Shown here: piece after piece, positions 36,685 through 44,164 of the stretch
Numbering within the stretch: the first letter of the stretch is position 1
Layout of the letters: the number at the start of each line of letters is the position of its first letter
From: Verrucomicrobiales bacterium
Lineage (GTDB): Bacteria; Verrucomicrobiota; Verrucomicrobiia; Verrucomicrobiales; DEV007
Length of the DNA stretch: 64,000 bases
NCBI GenBank assembly: GCA_029213005.1
Contig: JARGPI010000009.1
Span: 124,001-188,000, forward strand
Direction: 5' to 3'
Made by a program: the position numbers and the translations under genes
Notes under the pieces: model-generated
The model's input: the letters and a program-made list of their open reading frames with translations, nothing else
Told to the model about the DNA's origin: nothing
The model's database searches: none

Positions 36685-37650
36685 ATGCGCATTCTTTCAG
36701 GAATTCAGCCCAGCGGTAAGCTTCATATCGGAAATTATTTCGGTATGATGCAGCCTTCGATCGAACTTCAGAATAAAGGCGATGCTTTCTACTTTATCGC
36801 CAACTATCACTCACTGACCTCAACTCACGACCCGAAGGTTCTGCAGGAAAACGTCCGTAACCTTGCGATTGACTTCCTCGCCTGTGGGTTGGATCCGGAA
36901 AAAGCGACCTTCTGGAAACAGTCCGATGTTCCGGAAGTGACCGAGTTGGCGTGGATTCTGAGCTGTGTCACTCCGATGGGACTGCTCGAGAAGTGCGTTT
37001 CCTACAAGGATAAAGTGACCCAGGGCATCGCCGCGTCTCACGGACTGTTTGCTTACCCGGTTCTCCAGGCGGCAGATATCTGTCTGTTCGATTCCAATAT
37101 CGTTCCGGTGGGAAAAGACCAAAAGCAGCACCTCGAGATTACCCGCGACCTCGCGATGAAATTTAATAACCGCTACGGCGAAGATCTTCTCGTAGTGCCG
37201 GAGCCGCAGATTCGCGAAAATACAGCGGTGGTGCCCGGGCTCGATGGCCAGAAAATGAGCAAGAGCTACGATAACACGATCGAGATTTTCGAAGAGACGG
37301 AAAAGAAGCTTCGCAAAAAGATCATGCGGATCGAAACGGACTCAACCCCGGTGGAAGATCCCAAGGATCCCGACAGCAGTTACCTCGTTCAGCTCTACAA
37401 GCTGTTTGCCACTCCGGATCAGGTTTCGGAAATGGAGGCCTCTTACCGCGCCGGCGGTCAGGGCTATGGCCACTACAAACAGCAGCTTTTCGAAGCGTGT
37501 CGTGATTATTTTGCTCCAATGCGGGAGCGCCGCGAGGAGATTATCGCGGACAAAAATTACGTCGACGACGTGCTGAATCAAGGTGCGGTCAAAGCTCGCG
37601 AAAAAGGCAGGGAAGTGATTGACCGGGTTCGCACGGCTGTGGGACTCTAG
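36685..37650 (+). CDS. trpS: Tryptophanyl-tRNA synthetase
   Basis: 321 residues. Class-I signatures HIGN (residues 14-17) and KMSKS (190-194) are both intact, with the TrpRS-specific SGIQPSGKLHIGNYFG and the GKDQKQHLEITRDLA helix. Length and spacing are normal. The upstream 134 bp show no T-box or obvious leader. A small zinc-ribbon gene begins 4 bp after its stop and is likely co-transcribed. Confidence 0.97.
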   Translation: MRILSGIQPSGKLHIGNYFGMMQPSIELQNKGDAFYFIANYHSLTSTHDPKVLQENVRNLAIDFLACGLDPEKATFWKQSDVPEVTELAWILSCVTPMGLLEKCVSYKDKVTQGIAASHGLFAYPVLQAADICLFDSNIVPVGKDQKQHLEITRDLAMKFNNRYGEDLLVVPEPQIRENTAVVPGLDGQKMSKSYDNTIEIFEETEKKLRKKIMRIETDSTPVEDPKDPDSSYLVQLYKLFATPDQVSEMEASYRAGGQGYGHYKQQLFEACRDYFAPMRERREEIIADKNYVDDVLNQGAVKAREKGREVIDRVRTAVGL

Positions 37651-37653
37651 AGC

Positions 37654-38088
37654 ATGCCGAAATTCGAATTCACGGGACTCGACAGTCAGGCTGTCGAGCA
37701 TTCCGGTATGATAGAAGCCGCTGATGAAAAGACGGCTCTCGAAGAATTGCGGAAACAGGCCTTCTATCCGGTTTCGATCGAGAGAGCATCGCAAGACCGG
37801 GCGGTGAGTCTGCCTCATCTTGGTAGTAGGCAGGCTCAATTACAGGCCGGGAACCCTCGCCACACCCTTGGGAAATGCCCCACTTGTAACGGGCTGATTT
37901 CGTTAAGCGCGGTGTCCTGTCCCCATTGCGGGGAAATCGATTTCTTCGAGGAACGCGAGGTGTCGGGGGCGTGCCCGACTTGCAAAGGTACTGGCCAGGT
38001 GAGGAAGCTCCTCAAGATAGCAAAATGCCCTGACTGTCAGTCAGGGCATCGCGTCACGATTGTGAAAATTGATTTGAGATCGCGTTAG
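37654..38088 (+). CDS. GspF/PilC N-terminal-like segment fused to two zinc ribbons
   Basis: 144 residues. Residues 1-45 (FEFTGLDSQAVEHSGMIEAA..ALEELRKQAFYPVSI) look like the extreme N-terminus of type II secretion/type IV pilus inner-membrane proteins GspF/PilC, which begin 'FxYxAxDxxGxxxxGxxEAxxxxxAxxxLrxqGxyPlxi'. The rest carries two four-cysteine sites: C75/C78-C89/C92, a zinc ribbon, and C107/C110-C125/C128, with DnaJ-like CPTCKGTGQV and CPDCQSGH. No membrane segment and no GspF body. Starts 4 bp after trpS. Function unknown; a zinc-dependent adaptor is possible. A perfect DNA hairpin lies within its last codons. Confidence 0.7.
   Translation: MPKFEFTGLDSQAVEHSGMIEAADEKTALEELRKQAFYPVSIERASQDRAVSLPHLGSRQAQLQAGNPRHTLGKCPTCNGLISLSAVSCPHCGEIDFFEEREVSGACPTCKGTGQVRKLLKIAKCPDCQSGHRVTIVKIDLRSR
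38025..38049. repeat. Perfect inverted repeat inside the end of a CDS
   Basis: ATGCCCTGACT (38025-38035) and its exact reverse complement AGTCAGGGCAT (38039-38049) flank a 3-nt GTC loop. It encodes the second half of the last zinc-ribbon site and lies about 40 bp before the convergent stop codons. No T-run follows on the + strand. Confidence 0.8.
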
Positions 38089-39443
38089 TTTCCGGTCCCT
38101 GCTTCGGTCACCGTAGTGGCCTGAGCAGGAGCGGGACGGAACGTCACGGTTCCCACGTAGGTGAACTGCCGCGAGGCTTCAGGCACTGCGGTGAGTGCGA
38201 AGAAGGAGGTCGGAGCGTAGTTCGGGTTGATGTAGGTGTTCAAAGTCGGGATGTAGGATGGATCCTCGTTCTTCGACTGATAAAAGGCGCGGAGTTGTGG
38301 CAGTTTTCCTTTTCGAAAAATCGCGCCGGCGCGAGCATGGCCGGTCGAAAGGTGACCTTCTGTCTCTGCCGGGTTTGGCACTTTTGTCAGGAGAACGTCC
38401 GACAGCAAATAAGCGCGGCGGGTTGCGTCATCAGCTCCGAAAACGTTTCGCATCTGAATATCCGGGCCCTGCATCAATCCGGGATTTTGCAGTGGCGTCG
38501 GAGAGACACCGGGAAGCGGCTCGACAATCGGATTCACTTTTCCTTTGAGCCATTCTGTCGGGTCTTTGTCGGAGCCTTTCGGGAACTCGGCCAACAGATC
38601 CGATGGACTGAAGTCACGCAGCGCGAGAAACGTCCAAACCATTTCTGAACAGTAAGTAGCCACCTTGAAGCCCTTTTCCGGATAAACCACTGCGCGGGCG
38701 AGATCGACGGGGAGGTTCCCGGTTGCCCCGGCACCCTGAGGCCGCGCAAAGTAGGGCATTCCGTAATCGGTGAAGAAAGAAACCTGAGAGTCTCCGGCTT
38801 CAAGAGTTTTCAGCGCCCATGCTTTGACATTGGCGATCTGCTTCGTGGTCAAATTTGGGCGGATAATGTGGAAAAGGTCGTGTCCGCCGTAGTGAGTCGC
38901 GTGATCCAGTCTCGTGCTGTAGGAAAGCGGGTTCTCCACCGTTTTGACATATTTCTTTCCGCCTTCCGATTCGATCGTCGCAAATGCGGTGTGAGTGATC
39001 CCCAACTGGATGTTGCAGTAGGCGTCAAACTTCGCCCACTCGGGACGAAACACGACCATGATGTCGCCGTCCTGAATCGCTTGAGATTCAGCAAGAACCC
39101 GTGCCGCTTCCTGAGTTGCGTGCATTTCCTTCGGCAAACGGATCATTCTCAGCTGTGCCTTGGGATGATCGGGATGCGCCTGAACAGAGATAGAGCCTCC
39201 GTCGAGTTTTGTGATCACACTCGCTTTGGGAATTGCTTTGCTCAGCGGGTAGGATGCTTCGACATTGGTGCTCAAAAAGTGAGCAGGGCTTTCGAAATCG
39301 AGCGGTTCGGTGACCACTTCGACCTGGTTGACTCCCGGGATGTCCGGGATTTTATCGCATCCCTTTAGCAGTAAAAAGGCAGCCCCGATGGCGACGGCGC
39401 TCAAGACAGAGCCGGTTATGATGGTACTTCGTTTTTGGTTCAT
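38085..39443 (-). CDS. Membrane-attached permuted papain-like (YiiX/DUF830-type) protein
   Basis: 452 residues from the ATG at 39443. The N-terminal hydrophobic segment ends in LLLKGC (Cys29), so a lipoprotein or a single anchor; the lipobox is imperfect. The core matches the permuted NlpC/P60 fold: GDIMVVF, then His151 (LGITHTAFATIE) and, after about 115 residues, the nucleophile Cys265 in ATYCSEMVW, the characteristic His-then-Cys order. The C-terminal ~180 residues are unrecognised. Such enzymes cleave amide bonds of murein peptides or lipids. The next gene on the same strand begins 11 bp before it. Stop overlaps the convergent zinc-ribbon gene by 4 bp. Confidence 0.75.
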   Translation of the reverse strand: MNQKRSTIITGSVLSAVAIGAAFLLLKGCDKIPDIPGVNQVEVVTEPLDFESPAHFLSTNVEASYPLSKAIPKASVITKLDGGSISVQAHPDHPKAQLRMIRLPKEMHATQEAARVLAESQAIQDGDIMVVFRPEWAKFDAYCNIQLGITHTAFATIESEGGKKYVKTVENPLSYSTRLDHATHYGGHDLFHIIRPNLTTKQIANVKAWALKTLEAGDSQVSFFTDYGMPYFARPQGAGATGNLPVDLARAVVYPEKGFKVATYCSEMVWTFLALRDFSPSDLLAEFPKGSDKDPTEWLKGKVNPIVEPLPGVSPTPLQNPGLMQGPDIQMRNVFGADDATRRAYLLSDVLLTKVPNPAETEGHLSTGHARAGAIFRKGKLPQLRAFYQSKNEDPSYIPTLNTYINPNYAPTSFFALTAVPEASRQFTYVGTVTFRPAPAQATTVTEAGTGN

Positions 39444-39454
39444 CACTGAATAAA

Positions 39455-40207
39455 TTAGCGTTTCAAAGTGTCGAGTGAGACGTTGGCGTTGCCCGAATTA
39501 TCCACAGCAATTTCCATTACTTTGTTGTCCATCGAGTCAGACTTTGCGATTACGGACTGTCTTTGGCTCAAAAGCGTGTCGAGTCCATAGATCCGGATTT
39601 TTGCGACCCCGTCATTGGAGTCGGGAACGTAACAAACCCGTGGCTGTTTGTAATCGGCAGGCCGGAAGCGTCCTTCCGCCTTGTAATTGAGCTTCCGGGC
39701 CATTTCGCCGGCCTGGGAAGCGGACAGAGTGTCCTTGTATTCGAAAATATAACTGAGCAGTTTTGAAAGCTCCGGGCGAACCTTCGCTTTCGAAGGAACG
39801 GAATCGATTGTCTTTGCGCTTTGGCTCAGATCGGCGACCCGATGGTAAGGAGCCACTTCGGCAGCCGTTTCCCCGACCTCAACATCCGCGAGGTGATGTT
39901 CCTCCACCACTGTGACTTCGAGAAATTTGCCGTCAGTTGTTTTGCGATAGAAGTGATAAGTATTGGTAAATACCTGCCCGTCTCTTTCCGCGAAAGCTTC
40001 CTCTCGCATCAAATAAACGTCCCCTGTGGTTGCCGGTAGAGACGTGACGTCAAGAATCGGTAGATTCCGGAATAAAGCCAGAGTGGCAGAGAGGTCCCAT
40101 CCCGCCGGAATATCGCGCTCGTTCATTTCAGCAGCTTTGAGGTTGAAGGGAAGGGCGAGAACCACTGATAGAAGCCCCGGAAAAAATTTCATTATTTTTG
40201 AATTCAT
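39455..40207 (-). CDS. Secreted protein of unknown function
   Basis: 250 residues from the ATG at 40207; a start at 40234 would add nine residues. Signal peptide KIMKFFPGLLSVVLALPFNLKA. I recognise no family. The mature protein is a mix of strands and helices, with a Cys in PRVCYVPDSNDG and a probable helix LSKLLSYIFEYKDTLSASQAGEMARKL. It sits 11 bp upstream of the permuted papain-like gene and is likely co-transcribed with it, so the two may work on the same envelope substrate. Confidence 0.7.
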   Translation of the reverse strand: MNSKIMKFFPGLLSVVLALPFNLKAAEMNERDIPAGWDLSATLALFRNLPILDVTSLPATTGDVYLMREEAFAERDGQVFTNTYHFYRKTTDGKFLEVTVVEEHHLADVEVGETAAEVAPYHRVADLSQSAKTIDSVPSKAKVRPELSKLLSYIFEYKDTLSASQAGEMARKLNYKAEGRFRPADYKQPRVCYVPDSNDGVAKIRIYGLDTLLSQRQSVIAKSDSMDNKVMEIAVDNSGNANVSLDTLKR

Positions 40208-40370
40208 AACACATCGGAAGGTATCCACAGTCATTAACGTTCGATCAGGATATAAATTCGCAAGTGAATTCGAGAAAGTGAGGGTTACGGATTTGCTGAA
40301 ATTATAATGATAATTAGAGTGGTTGCTTAAGGTGTGGGAAACCTGTTAATTTTCCAGCTTTTAACAAAAC

Positions 40371-40405
40371 TGTACCCTGTACAATTTCAGATTGTACCCT
40401 GTACA
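40371..40405. repeat. Paired-palindrome element, copy 3
   Basis: Two identical units TGTACCCTGTACA (40371-40383 and 40393-40405) with spacer ATTTCAGAT. The most regular copy: both units match the consensus exactly. It lies 209 bp upstream of the metalloprotease start. Confidence 0.82.
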
Positions 40406-40410
40406 GTCGT

Positions 40411-40439
40411 CCGAAACGATTCATGGTGAGTCGTTTCGG
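40411..40439. repeat. Hairpin adjoining palindrome copy 3
   Basis: CCGAAACGA (40411-40419) and TCGTTTCGG (40431-40439) form a perfect 9-bp stem with an 11-nt loop. There is no T-run. Not present beside the other three copies. Confidence 0.6.
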
Positions 40440-40614
40440 TGGAAAAGTATGGTGCAATTTTTGCTTAACCTGTGGGTCACCAGGAACTCAAGAGGCACTG
40501 AAGAAAGCAGGAAACCGATTAAGGAACAAGAGAAAGGTGCCGGTGGTTGAGAGAGAGTTGCCGCAGCTGGAATCCTGACCTTGAAATAGTGGGCTCGACG
40601 ACGTAGCGGGTTAC

Positions 40615-42408
40615 ATGTTCCGCATTCCGGTCATACTTTTCGCTGTTTTTGCGGCGCTTGTGGGGTTGGGCGAAGATCGTTCCGATTCTGAACTTGTGGC
40701 GTCGGCGCGGGCGATTCTGGATGCCTATCACGCGGAGAATCCGGAATCGGTTGAGCGGAAATTACATATCGTTTGCTGGCGGCCTCAGGACCGGGATTTT
40801 GCTTCGGGGTATCGGGAGCGGATCCCCCGGATTATGAGGCATATCCAGACGTTTTACGCTGACGAAATGGAGCGTCTCGGTTTCGGGTTGAGGACTTTTC
40901 AGCTGGATTACGATAACGAGGGTTACCTCGTGCTGCACGAAGCGGTGGGAGAAGGGAATTTTGCCGATTATCACAAACCGGATGGCGAACGAATCAAATC
41001 GGAGTGCTGGCCGGTTCTCAAAGAGGCGGGGATCAATCCGGCGCGGGAGACGGTTCTGATTTTCACGAATCTTTCAGAATGGGATCCCGAAAAGAAGACT
41101 TTTGTCCACAAAAGCCCGTACTACGCCCGGGGGAACTTCCGGCTCGGCGTGGCCTGGCAGCTGGATTCTCCGGAGCTTGATACCACAAATCTCTCTCTGA
41201 AAGAACCGATGATTTACGACGGGGAGTACGGCGAGATTTCGCTGGGGCAGCATAACTCTATCTTTATCGGGGGGATTGCCCACGAGCTGGGACACGGGTT
41301 GGGGTTACCGCATTGCACGGCTCGAAAGGATGAGGGCGAGGCTCTGGGGACGGCTTTGATGGGGTCCGGTAACCGCACTTATTACGAGCAATTGCGCGGA
41401 GAGGGAAAGGGAAGTTTTATTACTCTCGCTCACGCATTGCGATTGGCATCTCACCCCCAGTTTTCGGGATCGGTGAAGGGACTGAACTTGCCGGCCTCGG
41501 CCAGGTTTTCCGAAATGGATGTCGTCGCACACGACGGGGGTTTTACGATCTCGGGAGCGGTGTCGAGCGGGGTGCCGGTCTATGCGGTGATCGCCTACCT
41601 CGACCCGAAAGATAGAGGTGACTACGATTCCACGACTCACTCCACGGTGCCCGACGAAGATGGTAGGTTTTCTTTGAAGTGCACTGCGATTGAAGCCGGG
41701 AAGCCGGCACAGGTTCGGCTCTATGCCCTGATGGCAAACGGGGCGACTTCCCGCTGGTCCGGGGCCTATCAGGTGACGGATGCCGGTGACGTTGATATAT
41801 CAACCATGCAGACCCAGCTGCGACTTGCCCCATTGGTGGATGCTTTAGCCGCCGGTAAGCTGTCGGATGCAGAGGCTTTGGTTGAGGGATACGAAGAGGG
41901 AACGAAAGCCCACAAGGTGGCATATTCGGTATTGAATGCGTCGAGGGAGAACAGCGAGATTTACGATCCGGGTGAAGTGACTGATGAGGTGAAGTCCTAC
42001 CCGCTTTCCCGATTAAGACCAGTGGAGGCTGAGGTCGGTTGGGGCAGTCCTGTTTATGATCGCCTGCCGGGGCGCGATGCTCTACTTATCTCCGGTATGC
42101 AGATTTTTGATACCGGTATCTATGCACATGCTCCTTCGCGACATCTCTTTAATCTCGATGGATCTAAATGGTATTCTTTATCCGGTAAATGCGGGCTCGC
42201 TGAAAACCGGAACGGATCGGTGGTATTTGTGGTTAGGGCAGATGGGCGGGAAGTCTATCGCAGCCCGGTGACCGGAGCGGGGGACTTACACGCTTTCAGT
42301 ATCAAATTGCGAGGAGCTAAATCGCTCGAGCTGCTCACTGAAGACGCCGGCGACGGAGTATCGCAGGACTGGGGCGTCTGGCTCGGTGCTGAACTGAAGC
42401 GCCGCTGA
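40615..42408 (+). CDS. Secreted metzincin-like metalloprotease with C-terminal NPCBM domain
   Basis: 597 residues with a signal peptide (PVILFAVFAALVGLGE). The zinc-binding consensus HExxHxxGxxH is intact: HELGHGLGLPH at residues 223-233. About residues 45-290 are the protease-like part. A beta-rich domain follows (~300-400, TISGAVSSGVPVYAVIAYLD). The final ~125 residues look like an NPCBM domain, with the diagnostic 'GWGSPVYDRLPG...LISGMQIFDTGIYAHAPSRHLFNLDG...WYSLSGKCGL' order. NPCBM domains bind glycans, so the protease may act on glycoproteins. The ATG is chosen for its signal peptide. Confidence 0.85.
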   Translation: MFRIPVILFAVFAALVGLGEDRSDSELVASARAILDAYHAENPESVERKLHIVCWRPQDRDFASGYRERIPRIMRHIQTFYADEMERLGFGLRTFQLDYDNEGYLVLHEAVGEGNFADYHKPDGERIKSECWPVLKEAGINPARETVLIFTNLSEWDPEKKTFVHKSPYYARGNFRLGVAWQLDSPELDTTNLSLKEPMIYDGEYGEISLGQHNSIFIGGIAHELGHGLGLPHCTARKDEGEALGTALMGSGNRTYYEQLRGEGKGSFITLAHALRLASHPQFSGSVKGLNLPASARFSEMDVVAHDGGFTISGAVSSGVPVYAVIAYLDPKDRGDYDSTTHSTVPDEDGRFSLKCTAIEAGKPAQVRLYALMANGATSRWSGAYQVTDAGDVDISTMQTQLRLAPLVDALAAGKLSDAEALVEGYEEGTKAHKVAYSVLNASRENSEIYDPGEVTDEVKSYPLSRLRPVEAEVGWGSPVYDRLPGRDALLISGMQIFDTGIYAHAPSRHLFNLDGSKWYSLSGKCGLAENRNGSVVFVVRADGREVYRSPVTGAGDLHAFSIKLRGAKSLELLTEDAGDGVSQDWGVWLGAELKRR

Positions 42409-42418
42409 TTGCCATCCT

Positions 42419-44164
42419 TTACTTTACCCGGTTGAGGACGATCGAATAGACATCGATACCTCCGCCACCCACCAGTTTCGGGCAACGGAGCGTTAGTGGG
42501 TCCCTGGTTGATTCCAGATTGATTACGCCAATCTCGAGAGGCTTGAAGTCCTTTACGATATAGTGAGATTCAGCGACCCGCTCCTTGGCTTTATCCCAAA
42601 TCGGCGGGTCGAAGACCTCTGTTACCGGGGTTTCGATCGATGAATTTTTGAACTCAAGGCGAACCGTCCCTCCGACATTGGCGGTCGGGCAGGTATAGTA
42701 AACGGTGGCCCGGTAATTACCTGCGGTCCCGACTTCGATGTCCCAGGTAATGGAATCATCTTCGCTGGTCCAGTTTTTGAAAAACGAATTGTTAGGTGCT
42801 TTGGAACTGCGCTGAATCGTCCCGTGAGGGATTCCGTCCCGAGCGGGAAGGGTGGTGGTTTCGTGATATCCCACGGTGAACGGGCGATCGGAATTTGCGG
42901 CGAAGTGTGATTTGGCTTCCGCTTTATGAGCTGCGAGAGCGGCCCGCAGTTCCCGGGTGATGTCGGGGTGCTCGCTTGCAACGTTCTGACGTTGTTCCCG
43001 ATCGTTTTTGATATCAAAAAGTGCTCCTTTGTCATCGAGTCGAAAACGGTCGGTTCGGACCGTCGCTTTGTTTCTCCACACACTGAATAATTGGCGGTCG
43101 GGCCAATCCGTGTTGTCCTCTGTGAGGAGTTGAGCAAAACTCCTGCCGTCTTTGGGTTTTTCGGTAGTCGATGGGACACCGGCAAGCTCGGTCAGGGTGG
43201 CGAGAAGATCGATTGCTCCAGTTACTTCATTGATCCGTTTTCCGGCGGGAATTTTTTCCGGCCAGCGGATCAGAAATGGAGAGCGCAGGCCGCCTTCGTC
43301 GACGGTTGCCTTTTTTCCTTTCATCCCGCCGTTCCAACGGAAGGTATTGGGACCGTTATCAGAGAAATAGACAACAATCGTATCCTCTTTGATCTGCAAT
43401 TCCTCAAGTTTTGCGAGAACCCGGCCGGCATTCCAATCGATGTTTTCGCACATGGCGAGGGCGGCTCGCGTCGATGGAAGATCTTCTTTCCCGGGATCCC
43501 TGTTTCTTAATGCCGGATCGACTCCATCGAATTTTGCATAGAAGTTGTCGTCGACATAGAACGGTGAGTGGGGTGTGTTGAATGGTATATAGCAAAAGAA
43601 TGGCGATTCGTGATTCTTTTCGATAAAGGAAATAGCGTGATCGGTCAGGTCATCGGTGAGGTAGCCGTTGCCCTTTATCCGGGTCCGGTTGTGGTCGATC
43701 GGAGGACTGAAATAGTGCCCCCAGTGACCGGAAGTGAATCCGTAAAATTCGTCGAATCCCCGATCGTTGGGATGGTAGGGAGACTGGGTGCCGTTGTGCC
43801 ATTTTCCGAAGATGCCGGTGGTGTATCCGGCGGCTTTAAAGAGATCGGCGATCGTCGTTTCATCGGGATTCAGCCGCCCGGAACCTTCGCTAACTCCGCT
43901 GACTCCCGTTTTGGGGTGATACCGCCCGGTGAGAAACTCTGCTCTGGTCGGCGCACAGACCGCGCAGACATAGAAATTGTTCAGAGCGGCACCCTCACGC
44001 GCCAGCGAATCGATATGCGGGGTAGCAAGATTGGTATTTCCATTGGAACTGAGGTCGCCCCAACCCTGATCGTCCGCGAGGAAAATCACGATGTTAGGTT
44101 TTTGATCAGCGGCCAGCGCAGCCGTGGCCACGCCAAGGCAGAGGAATGTGAGTAGGCGAATCAT
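42419..44164 (-). CDS. Secreted sulfatase with C-terminal carbohydrate-binding-like domain
   Basis: 581 residues from the ATG at 44164 (a GTG one codon earlier is possible), signal peptide to about residue 20. The formylglycine motif C-A-P-T-R (Cys70, CAPTRAEFLTGRY) fits CxPxR, with metal ligands in FLADDQGWGD and the YFSDNGPNTFRWNGGMKGKKAT region. It belongs to the arylsulfatase A-type family and needs a maturase that is not in this window. The last ~130 residues (ITWDIEVGTAGNYRATVYYTCP...) resemble a carbohydrate-binding beta-sandwich. Its ATG shares one base with the stop of the upstream NuoEF gene (TGATG), so translational coupling is likely. Confidence 0.92.
   Translation of the reverse strand: MIRLLTFLCLGVATAALAADQKPNIVIFLADDQGWGDLSSNGNTNLATPHIDSLAREGAALNNFYVCAVCAPTRAEFLTGRYHPKTGVSGVSEGSGRLNPDETTIADLFKAAGYTTGIFGKWHNGTQSPYHPNDRGFDEFYGFTSGHWGHYFSPPIDHNRTRIKGNGYLTDDLTDHAISFIEKNHESPFFCYIPFNTPHSPFYVDDNFYAKFDGVDPALRNRDPGKEDLPSTRAALAMCENIDWNAGRVLAKLEELQIKEDTIVVYFSDNGPNTFRWNGGMKGKKATVDEGGLRSPFLIRWPEKIPAGKRINEVTGAIDLLATLTELAGVPSTTEKPKDGRSFAQLLTEDNTDWPDRQLFSVWRNKATVRTDRFRLDDKGALFDIKNDREQRQNVASEHPDITRELRAALAAHKAEAKSHFAANSDRPFTVGYHETTTLPARDGIPHGTIQRSSKAPNNSFFKNWTSEDDSITWDIEVGTAGNYRATVYYTCPTANVGGTVRLEFKNSSIETPVTEVFDPPIWDKAKERVAESHYIVKDFKPLEIGVINLESTRDPLTLRCPKLVGGGGIDVYSIVLNRVK

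Larger units (their letters stand above)
40208..40614. other. Divergent intergenic region with palindromes
   Basis: About 400 bp between divergent starts. It holds a paired-palindrome element (40371-40405) and, five bases later, a hairpin (40411-40439). The left part (40260-40330) is A/T-rich and could contain promoters for the leftward pair. I see no small gene or RNA signature elsewhere in the gap. Confidence 0.5.
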
